From: Micrococcales bacterium
GTDB lineage: Bacteria > Actinomycetota > Actinomycetes > Actinomycetales > Dermatophilaceae
Direction: 5' to 3'
Assembly: GCA_003132125.1 (NCBI GenBank)
Contig: PKWT01000328.1
Coordinates: forward strand, 1 to 6,408
Length of the DNA: 6,408 nt
Part shown: positions 1 to 5,830 of the stretch, one piece after another
Layout of the letters: each line of letters starts with the position of its first letter
Numbering within the stretch: the first letter of the stretch is position 1
Made by a program: the position numbers and the translations under genes
Notes under the pieces: model-generated
Database searches by the model: none
The model's input: the letters and a program-made list of their open reading frames with translations, nothing else
What the model was told of the DNA's origin: nothing

Positions 1-1299
1 GCGTTCCACGACAACCTCACCGGGCTGCCCAACCGGCTCCTCTTCGAGGAGAGGGTGAACCAGTCGCTGAGGGGAGTCGACCGGCACTCGGTGGGCGTGC
101 TCTTCGTCAACCTCGATCTGTTCAAGCGGGTCAACGACAGTCTCGGCCACACGGCCGCCGACGGTCTGCTGCAGCAGGTCGCCGAGCGCCTCCTGACGAC
201 ATTGCGATCGGCCGACTCGGCCGCGAGGGTGGGTGGGGACGAGTTCGCGATACTGCTGCCTGATGCCGCGGACGAACCGGCGGCCATGGACGCTGCGTGG
301 CGCATCAACGACGCCATGCGGAGGCCCTTCATGGTGGAGCAGCAGGAACTCGTCGTGACCGCCAGCGTTGGTGTTGCGCTCTCTCCCGAGGACGGTTCAG
401 ATTATGCGTCGCTGTTGCGCTCGGCCAACCTGGCGATGTACGACGCCAAGGCCGCAGGTCGCGACACGGTACGACGTCCGCCCGTCGGGGTGCGCCGAGC
501 GGGCGGGATGGCTTTCGAGAGCGAACTTCGACACGCGCTCGAACACGACGAGCTGTGGGTTGCCTACCAGCCGCAGATTGACCTGGCGAGCATGCGAATC
601 GTCGGCACGGAGGCCCTGGTCAGGTGGGCGCATCCTGTTCGGGGTCGGCTGCGTCCTGACCAGTTCTTGCCACTGGCCGAGGAGCTGGGGCTGCTAGGCG
701 CCATCGACGAGTGGGTTCTTGCGACGGCCTGCCGACAGACGGCCGTCTGGCGGGCGGCTGACGTGCAAGGGCTGCGGGTCGCGGTCAACGTCTCAGGAGG
801 GCTGCTCCGTTCGGGCACCCTGGACGAGGTCGTGCTGACCACACTCCTGCGTACCGGGCTACCGACCACGGCGCTCGAGATCGAGGTGACCGAGGAAGTA
901 GCCGCCACCGAGGGCGAGGCCGGTCTCGAGTCGCTGGTCCAGCTCCGCGAGCTCGGAGTCCGGGTGGCGATCGACGACTTCGGTACGGGCTACTCCTCCT
1001 TGTCCAGGCTCCGCATGCTGCCCGCCGACATCGTGAAGATCGACCAGTCCTTCATCCGCGAGATTGTCGACAGCCAGTCGGCGGTGCCCCTGGTGACCAG
1101 CACGATCAGCATGGCGCACGGGCTCGGCCTCCAGGTCGTCGCGGAAGGGATCGAGACGACGCACCAACTGGCGTTCCTGACCGAGAAGGGTTGCAATACG
1201 GGACAGGGCTACCTCTTCGGGCGGCCCGTGCATGCCGACGAGCTGCGCCCTGGCCGGCGGCAGTGGGCGCCTCCGCCCGCGACCCTCCCGGGCAGTTGA
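1..1299 (+). CDS. GGDEF-EAL bifunctional cyclic-di-GMP signalling protein, 5' end cut by window
   Basis: The reading frame is open from base 1. It begins inside the GGDEF domain (AFHDNLTGLPNR, the usual start of that fold), so the true start and any sensor domain lie upstream; GTG at 55 is not the start. Numbered from base 1 there are 432 visible residues. GGDEF is at residues 78-82, with an RSAD product-inhibition site five residues before it. The EAL domain follows with all expected motifs: EAL 204-206, N263 (VNVS), E295/E298 (EVTE), DDFGTGYSSL from 325, K346 (KID), E382 (AEGIET) and Q402 (QGYLF). This predicts a competent c-di-GMP phosphodiesterase. The GGDEF half is less certain: the first metal-binding Asp of the D-x-D-x-F-K motif is Asn (residue 37), while the guanine-binding N45 and D54 remain. 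It may therefore be a weak cyclase or a GTP-sensing regulator of EAL. The gene appears unrelated to its downstream neighbours. Confidence 0.95.
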   Translation, partial: AFHDNLTGLPNRLLFEERVNQSLRGVDRHSVGVLFVNLDLFKRVNDSLGHTAADGLLQQVAERLLTTLRSADSAARVGGDEFAILLPDAADEPAAMDAAWRINDAMRRPFMVEQQELVVTASVGVALSPEDGSDYASLLRSANLAMYDAKAAGRDTVRRPPVGVRRAGGMAFESELRHALEHDELWVAYQPQIDLASMRIVGTEALVRWAHPVRGRLRPDQFLPLAEELGLLGAIDEWVLATACRQTAVWRAADVQGLRVAVNVSGGLLRSGTLDEVVLTTLLRTGLPTTALEIEVTEEVAATEGEAGLESLVQLRELGVRVAIDDFGTGYSSLSRLRMLPADIVKIDQSFIREIVDSQSAVPLVTSTISMAHGLGLQVVAEGIETTHQLAFLTEKGCNTGQGYLFGRPVHADELRPGRRQWAPPPATLPGS

Positions 1300-1363
1300 G
1301 CCCAGCACCGGTGGAGGCGCATCTTCGGAGGGCGTGCGTCTCGCAGGCCCGCGTCGGTGATGC

Positions 1364-1391
1364 CCCCCTTGGGATCCTGAGCCACAGGGGG
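1364..1391 (+). terminator. possible hairpin terminator after the GGDEF-EAL gene
   Basis: CCCCCTTGG (1364-1372) can pair with CCACAGGGGG (1382-1391) if one C (1385) is bulged out, leaving a 9-base loop. It lies 65 bases after the GGDEF-EAL stop and before the next operon. No T-run follows, so it is not a textbook intrinsic terminator; GC-rich actinobacteria often lack the T-run. Its right arm overlaps the first DosR-like box, so it could equally be incidental. Confidence 0.3.
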
Positions 1392-1423
1392 ACCTTCGAC
1401 CTTGTGACCGGGCCCTCGGACCC
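1389..1423 (+). promoter_or_regulatory. two candidate DosR/DevR-type operator boxes upstream of the HAD-GH65 operon
   Basis: The known DosR (DevR) core is GGGAC-N4-GTCCC, with G-N-C-C-C tolerated in the right half. Box 2, GGGCC-CTCG-GACCC (1410-1423), fits GGGNC-N4-GNCCC. It sits in a longer dyad, CCGGGCC/GACCCGG (1408-1425), with a single mismatch. Box 1, GGGAC-CTTC-GACCT (1389-1402), has a perfect left half but one deviation in the right half. Their centres are 21 bp apart, about two helical turns, as expected for cooperative binding on one face. Box 2 ends 57 bases before the proposed start codon at 1481. I see no clear -10 element between. The motif is GC-rich, so a single chance match somewhere in a window of this length would not be surprising; the pairing, phasing and position are what argue for function. 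Confidence 0.4.
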
Positions 1424-1470
1424 GGCAGCATCAGAGATGCCAACGTCCCACCTGGGTTCGGGCAAAGCGC

Positions 1471-1475
1471 GGAGG
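1471..1475 (+). promoter_or_regulatory. ribosome binding site GGAGG that fixes the HAD gene start
   Basis: GGAGG is followed by a 5-base spacer (TGGCG) and then GTG at 1481. The alternative in-frame GTG at 1475 overlaps this Shine-Dalgarno sequence and has none of its own, so 1481 is the better start. Confidence 0.75.
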
Positions 1476-1480
1476 TGGCG

Positions 1481-2233
1481 GTGAACGCTGTGGTCAGGCT
1501 CTCTCGCACGGACTTCGACGCTGTCGTCATGGACCTGGACGGGGTCGTCACCGACACCGCTTCCCTGCACGAGATGGCGTGGAAGCGCATGTTCGACGGG
1601 TTCCTGGCGACCTGTCCACCGCGGCAGGGAGAGGACCACCGGTCGTTCGAGAACGAGGACTACCGTCGTTTCGTCGACGGCAGGCCTCGCTTCGACGGCG
1701 CGGCCGGCTTCCTGACATCTCGGGGCATCGACCTGCTCCCGGAGAAGGTCCACGCCCTGGCAGCCCAGAAGGACGTCGACTTCCAGGACCTCCTGCGACG
1801 GGAGGGCGCCAAGCTCCTGCCTGGCGCAGTGCCCCTGCTCGCCGCGCTGCGCCGTGCGGGATTTCGGACGGCGATCGTCTCCGCGAGCCGCAACTGCACC
1901 GCGGTTCTGGGCCGGGCCGGCATCACCGAGATGTTCGACGCGCAAGTGGACGGTGTTGTCGCTGCTGAGCTCGGACTGCCGGGCAAGCCGGACCCGGCGG
2001 TTTACCTTGAGGCAGCGGGCAGGCTGAGGACTCCACCAGAACGGTCCGTGGTGGTCGAGGACGCGCTGGCCGGGGTTGAGGCGGGACGTCGCGGCGGCTT
2101 CGGCCTGGTCATCGGGGTGGACCGTGCCGGACATGGACCGGAACTGCTGGCTCACGGCGCAAACGTCATCGTCACCGATCTCGGAGGTGTCGACGTGGCG
2201 CAGTCGTCCGCGGCGGAACGGCCGCGGGCGTGA
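1481..2233 (+). CDS. HAD-IA family hydrolase, beta-phosphoglucomutase-like
   Basis: This 250-residue cytoplasmic enzyme is expected to interconvert beta-glucose 1-phosphate and glucose 6-phosphate. All HAD motifs are present, numbered from GTG at 1481. Motif I is MDLDGVVTD, with nucleophile D18 and acid/base D20. Motif II is IVSASRN, with S134; the S-A-S-K/R-N form is typical of beta-phosphoglucomutases. Motif III is GKPDP with K169, and motif IV is VVEDALAG with E193/D194. Residues of about 28-95 form the helical cap and include the DGRPRFDGAAGFL segment seen in actinobacterial homologues such as M. tuberculosis Rv3400. Length matches the family. Its stop overlaps the start of the GH65 gene (GTGA), implying translational coupling; the phosphorylase would supply its substrate. 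Activity on another sugar phosphate cannot be excluded, because HAD sequences predict substrate poorly. The DosR-like boxes upstream may control the operon. Confidence 0.9.
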   Translation: MNAVVRLSRTDFDAVVMDLDGVVTDTASLHEMAWKRMFDGFLATCPPRQGEDHRSFENEDYRRFVDGRPRFDGAAGFLTSRGIDLLPEKVHALAAQKDVDFQDLLRREGAKLLPGAVPLLAALRRAGFRTAIVSASRNCTAVLGRAGITEMFDAQVDGVVAAELGLPGKPDPAVYLEAAGRLRTPPERSVVVEDALAGVEAGRRGGFGLVIGVDRAGHGPELLAHGANVIVTDLGGVDVAQSSAAERPRA

Positions 2234-4638
2234 GCGACTGGGTCCTCGCCTACGAGGGTTTCGACCCGGCGCACGAAGGTCTGCGCGAGGCCCTGTGCAC
2301 TCTCGGCAATGGCTACGTCGCCACTCGCGGAGCGGCACCAGAGTCGCGGGCGGACGGAGTCCACTACCCGGGCACCTACGTCGCCGGCTGCTGGAACCGG
2401 CTGACGGACAACGTCGACGGACAGACGGTGGACAACGAGAGCATGGTGAACCTGCCCAACTGGCTCCCGCTCACGATCGCCGTCGACCAAGGCGACTGGC
2501 TCGACCTCGCGCAGGTGGAGGTCCTCACCCAGAGGCAGGAGCTGGACCTGCGACGCGGCGTCCTCACGAGGCGGGTTCGCATCCGTGACGCGCAGGGACG
2601 GATCACGGGGCTGACCCAGCGACGTTTCGTGCACATGAAGCGGGCGCACCTGGCCGGGCTTGAGACGACGGTCGTCGCAGAGAACTGGTCGGGTCTGCTG
2701 CGCATCCGGAGCGGCATCGACGGGACTGTCAAGAACGCGGGCGTGCGCCGATACAACACGTTGGCCGGCGACCACCTCCTGCCGATCGACCAGGGCGGCG
2801 CCAGTCCCGACACCGTGGTGCTGACCGTCGAGACGAGCCAGTCCCGGATCAGGATCGCCACCGGAGCGCGGACCCGGGTCTGGCTTTCCGGCGAACGGTG
2901 CGACCCGCCCCGGCAGCTGCGGACCGAGCCGGGTCTGGTCGAGCAGGAGATGGCGGTGGCTGTCACGGCCGGTCAGGAGGTGACGGTGGAGAAGGTGGTG
3001 GCCATGCACACCGTGCGCGACTGGGCCGTCTCGGAGCCGGCCGAGACGGTCGTGGCGGCGCTCGAACGCGCAGACGACTTCGAGGCGCTGCTCGCCGAGC
3101 ACACGCTGGCGTGGGCGCATCTGTGGGATCGGTTCTACACCGCGCTGGAGGATGGCCACCAGGCCGGTCCGCAGGCGTCGCTCACCATCCGGCTGTACCT
3201 CTTCCACCTGTTGCAGACGTTGTCCCTGCACACACTGGAGGCCGACGCCGGCGTGCCAGCGCGCGGGTTGCACGGCGAGGCCTACCGTGGGCACGTCTTC
3301 TGGGACGAGCTGTTCGTGCTCCCCATGTTGACGCTGAGGGCTCCCGGTCTCACCCGTGCCCTGATGAAGTACCGATACCGCCGGTTGCCCGCTGCCCGCG
3401 ATGCTGCACTTGTCTGCGGTCTGACCGGCGCGCTATACCCCTGGCAGTCGGGCAGCGACGGCCGCGAGGTGAGCCAGCTGATCCACCTCAACCCCTTGTC
3501 CGGACGGTGGCTGCCCGACGTCAGCCAGCTTCAGCGGCATGCGGGCCTGGCGGTTGCCTTCACCGCGTGGCACTACTTTGAGGCGACCGGCGACATGGGC
3601 TTCCTCGAGGAAGAGGGTGCGGAGATGATCCTGGAAATCGCTCGCTACTGGGCCTCCCTCGCCACCCATGATCAGGATCTGGACCGTTTCGTCATCCGGG
3701 GGGTGATGGGACCCGACGAGTTCCACACTGGGTATCCCGGGGCAGAGACCGCAGGCGTGGACAACAACTCCTACACGAACATCATGGCGGTGTGGGTGCT
3801 GCGCCGGGCGCTCGACGTCCTCGAGGCACTGCCCGTGCGGCGACGGCTGGAGCTGACCGAGAGCCTCGGGGTGCATCCCAGCGAGGTGAAGCTCTGGCAG
3901 CAGATGATCCACAAGATGTTCGTGCCGTTCCACCTCGGCGTCATCAGCCAGTTCGAGGGGTTCGAGGACCTTGAGGAGCTCAACTGGGAGGACTACCGAC
4001 AGCGGTACGGCAACATTCAGCGCCTCGACCGGATCCTCGAGGCGGAGGGGCGTTCGGTCAACGACTACAAGGCTTCGAAGCAGCCCGACGTCCTGATGTT
4101 GTTCTATCTGCTCTCCGCGGACGAGTTACGAGACCTCCTCAGCGAGCTCGGCTACACGCTGAAGCCGGACTTGATCCCCAGGACCATCGAGTACTACCTC
4201 GGCCGCACCTCGCACGGCTCCACGCTCAGCGCCTTGGTGCATGCCTGGGTGCTCGCCAGGGCACACCGGGACCGGTCGGTGGACTACTTCAAGCTGCTGC
4301 TGGAGAGTGACGTCGCCGACGTGCAAGGTGGTACGACCGCGGAGGGGATCCACCTGGCTGCGATGGCGGGAAGCGTCGACCTGTTGCAACGATGCTTCAC
4401 CGGACTCGAGACGCGCGGCGGCGTGCTTCGGTTCAACCCACAGTGGCCCGAGCAGCTGGGCACCTTCAGCTGTCGGTTGAGGTTCCGCGGCAACGACATC
4501 ATCGTCCGGATCAGCAGCACCCTGTTGCGTGTCAGCGCGGTGTCCGATGACGTCCCCGAGATCCAGGTCTCCTGCCACGATCAGCTGCTCACGCTGCGGC
4601 CGGGGGAGTCGGTGGAGTTCGAGCTGCCCTCCGGTTGA
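2230..4638 (+). CDS. glycoside hydrolase family 65 protein, probable inverting disaccharide phosphorylase
   Basis: This 802-residue protein has the GH65 layout: N-terminal beta-sandwich (about 1-270, opening with WVLAYEGFDP and LCTLGNGYVATRG), linker helices, an (alpha/alpha)6 catalytic barrel (about 310-735) and a small C-terminal beta domain. HGEAYRGHVFWDE (348-360) is the barrel signature. E497 in GPDEFH is the expected general acid. KQPD (617-620) lies in the active-site region, and SHGSTLS (661-667) with GTTAEGIH (701-708) should bind phosphate. Phosphate at the nucleophile position implies an inverting phosphorylase that releases beta-glucose 1-phosphate, which fits the coupled HAD gene upstream. 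The closest named relatives I recall are M. tuberculosis Rv3401 and the C-terminal part of Rv2006. Residues 408-442 differ from the maltose phosphorylase pattern, so I do not assign maltose, trehalose or kojibiose. There is no signal peptide. GTG at 2230 overlaps the preceding stop by 4 bp and has only a weak upstream purine run. Confidence 0.93.
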   Translation: MSDWVLAYEGFDPAHEGLREALCTLGNGYVATRGAAPESRADGVHYPGTYVAGCWNRLTDNVDGQTVDNESMVNLPNWLPLTIAVDQGDWLDLAQVEVLTQRQELDLRRGVLTRRVRIRDAQGRITGLTQRRFVHMKRAHLAGLETTVVAENWSGLLRIRSGIDGTVKNAGVRRYNTLAGDHLLPIDQGGASPDTVVLTVETSQSRIRIATGARTRVWLSGERCDPPRQLRTEPGLVEQEMAVAVTAGQEVTVEKVVAMHTVRDWAVSEPAETVVAALERADDFEALLAEHTLAWAHLWDRFYTALEDGHQAGPQASLTIRLYLFHLLQTLSLHTLEADAGVPARGLHGEAYRGHVFWDELFVLPMLTLRAPGLTRALMKYRYRRLPAARDAALVCGLTGALYPWQSGSDGREVSQLIHLNPLSGRWLPDVSQLQRHAGLAVAFTAWHYFEATGDMGFLEEEGAEMILEIARYWASLATHDQDLDRFVIRGVMGPDEFHTGYPGAETAGVDNNSYTNIMAVWVLRRALDVLEALPVRRRLELTESLGVHPSEVKLWQQMIHKMFVPFHLGVISQFEGFEDLEELNWEDYRQRYGNIQRLDRILEAEGRSVNDYKASKQPDVLMLFYLLSADELRDLLSELGYTLKPDLIPRTIEYYLGRTSHGSTLSALVHAWVLARAHRDRSVDYFKLLLESDVADVQGGTTAEGIHLAAMAGSVDLLQRCFTGLETRGGVLRFNPQWPEQLGTFSCRLRFRGNDIIVRISSTLLRVSAVSDDVPEIQVSCHDQLLTLRPGESVEFELPSG

Positions 4639-4700
4639 CCTCGGCCTCTGGGTCTTTGCGACATTGCTCACACGGCGATCGAGGAAGCCTGTGGCGGCCA

Positions 4701-4719
4701 GCTGGTTGTACCTACCAGC
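4701..4719. promoter_or_regulatory. inverted repeat, candidate operator or leader hairpin before the OYE gene
   Basis: GCTGGT (4701-4706) and ACCAGC (4714-4719) are perfect 6-bp inverted arms around a 7-base centre, ending 11 bases before the AGGAG ribosome site. Position and symmetry suit a repressor operator, for example of a TetR or MarR protein, which often control ene-reductases. It could also fold in the mRNA. No regulator gene is visible in the window and I see no convincing -35/-10 pair in 4639-4740. Confidence 0.35.
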
Positions 4720-4730
4720 AGTCCAACCAG

Positions 4731-4735
4731 AGGAG
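4731..4735 (+). promoter_or_regulatory. ribosome binding site AGGAG of the OYE gene
   Basis: AGGAG lies 5 bases upstream of GTG at 4741. It supports that GTG as the start, and the protein then begins at the usual position for the family (TDLFSPYQLGSLELANRLVMAPLTR). Confidence 0.8.
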
Positions 4736-4740
4736 CCACC

Positions 4741-5802
4741 GTGACAGACCTTTTCTCGCCGTACCAGCTCGGCAGCCTCGAGCTCGCCAACCGCCTCGTG
4801 ATGGCGCCGCTCACCCGCAACCGTGCCGGAGCGGGCGAGGCCCCGACCGAGCTCGCCGCCGAGTACTACGGCCAGCGGGCGGCGGCCGGGCTCATCATCA
4901 GCGAGGGCACGCAGCCCTCCGCGGTCGGTCAGGGATACCCGCACACCCCCGGTCTGCACACCGACGACCAGGTCGCCGGCTGGACGCTCGTCGCGGACGC
5001 GGTGCACGCGCGGGGCGGCCGGATCGTCGCGCAGCTCATGCACGCAGGTCGAATCAGCCACCAGGCGATCACAGGCCTTCGCCCGGTTGGGCCTTCGGCA
5101 ATCACGCCCGCCGGCGAGGTCTACACCGAGCAGGGGATGAAGGCCTTCGAGTCGCCCCGTGCACTTGAAACGGCTGAGCTGCCAGGTGTCGTCGCGGAGT
5201 ATGTCGATGCCGCCCGCCGTGCGGTCCGCGCCGGTCTTGACGGGGTCGAGCTGCACGCCGCCAACGGATACCTGTTGCAGCAGTTTCTCGCCGATGGCAG
5301 CAACACCCGCACCGACGGGTACGGCGGCTCCCCGCAGAACCGGGCTCGTTTCGTGGTCGAGGTTGCGACCGCTGTGGCCGAGGCCATCGGTGCCGACAAG
5401 GTCGGGATCCGGATCTCACCGGCGGGCACCTTCAACGACATCACCGAGACCGAGACCGAGCAGACGTATGCCGCACTGCTCGACGGGCTGAACCCGCTGG
5501 GGTTGCTCTACCTGCACATCCTCGAGGGCTCGGACACCGACTTCCACGAGCAGCTGCGCAAGCAGTGGGACGGCACGGTCATCTTCAACACCGGCTTCGC
5601 CGGGCCGTCGGACCTCGCCACCGCGCAGGAGTCCGTCGACACCGGTGCTACCGACCTGTTCTGCATCGGGCGGGGTTTCCTCGCCAACCCGGACCTCGTC
5701 GAGCGCCTGCGCATCGGTGCCGAGCTCAACGAGCCCGACATGCCGACCTTCTACAGCGGCGGGGCCAAGGGCTACACCGACTATCCGGTGATGTCCGCCT
5801 GA
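4741..5802 (+). CDS. Old Yellow Enzyme family NADH:flavin oxidoreductase (alkene reductase)
   Basis: This 353-residue FMN-dependent TIM-barrel enzyme is predicted to use NAD(P)H to reduce activated C=C bonds of enals, enones, quinones or nitro compounds. The classical OYE residues line up with pentaerythritol tetranitrate reductase: PLTRNR with T25 (flavin O4 contact), Q98 in AQLMHAGR, the substrate-anchoring pair H172/N175 in HAAN, proton donor Y177 in GYLLQQF, R224 in GIRISP, and the FMN phosphate loop GRGFLANPDL (310-319). T25 places it in the classical rather than the thermophilic-like (Cys) class. Length is normal, there is no signal peptide, and it should be cytoplasmic. It stands 102 bp from the GH65 gene with its own ribosome site, so it need not belong to that operon. 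Its last 22 bases overlap the convergent minus-strand gene, and its stop lies in a tandem duplication that does not alter its product. The physiological substrate is unknown. Confidence 0.94.
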   Translation: MTDLFSPYQLGSLELANRLVMAPLTRNRAGAGEAPTELAAEYYGQRAAAGLIISEGTQPSAVGQGYPHTPGLHTDDQVAGWTLVADAVHARGGRIVAQLMHAGRISHQAITGLRPVGPSAITPAGEVYTEQGMKAFESPRALETAELPGVVAEYVDAARRAVRAGLDGVELHAANGYLLQQFLADGSNTRTDGYGGSPQNRARFVVEVATAVAEAIGADKVGIRISPAGTFNDITETETEQTYAALLDGLNPLGLLYLHILEGSDTDFHEQLRKQWDGTVIFNTGFAGPSDLATAQESVDTGATDLFCIGRGFLANPDLVERLRIGAELNEPDMPTFYSGGAKGYTDYPVMSA

Positions 5803-5830
5803 GACCTATCCGGTGGTGTCCGCCTGAGAC
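5781..5830. repeat. 25-bp tandem duplication, two copies
   Basis: Units are 5781-5805 and 5806-5830, directly abutting, each opening CTATCCGGTG and ending TGTCCGCCTGAGAC. They differ only at the eleventh base (A in the first, G in the second). The first unit holds the last codons and the TGA of the OYE gene, and on the other strand the TAG of the convergent gene. Because 25 is not a multiple of 3, the extra copy changes the minus-strand frame. Confidence 0.95.

Noticed and set aside
1408..1425. CCGGG-N8-CCCGG as a terminator hairpin
   Set aside because: Only five outer base pairs and no T-run; it is better read as the extended dyad of the second DosR-like box.
1475..1477. GTG as start of the HAD gene
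   Set aside because: It overlaps the GGAGG Shine-Dalgarno sequence; GTG at 1481 has proper 5-base spacing.
1106..2338. 410-codon open frame on the minus strand
   Set aside because: It lies antisense to the GGDEF-EAL tail and the HAD gene, has low-complexity Arg/Pro/Gly composition and no recognisable domain: a GC-rich shadow.
2152..3294. 380-codon open frame on the minus strand
   Set aside because: Antisense to the well-supported GH65 gene; no motif or ribosome site.
4635..4665. TTGACC (4635-4640) with GACATT (4660-4665) as a promoter for the OYE gene
   Set aside because: The spacer is 19 bases and the -10 match is poor; it also overlaps the GH65 stop. Not strong enough to list.
4126..5256. 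376-codon open frame on the minus strand across GH65 and OYE
   Set aside because: Antisense to two conserved genes and the gap between them; composition typical of a shadow frame.
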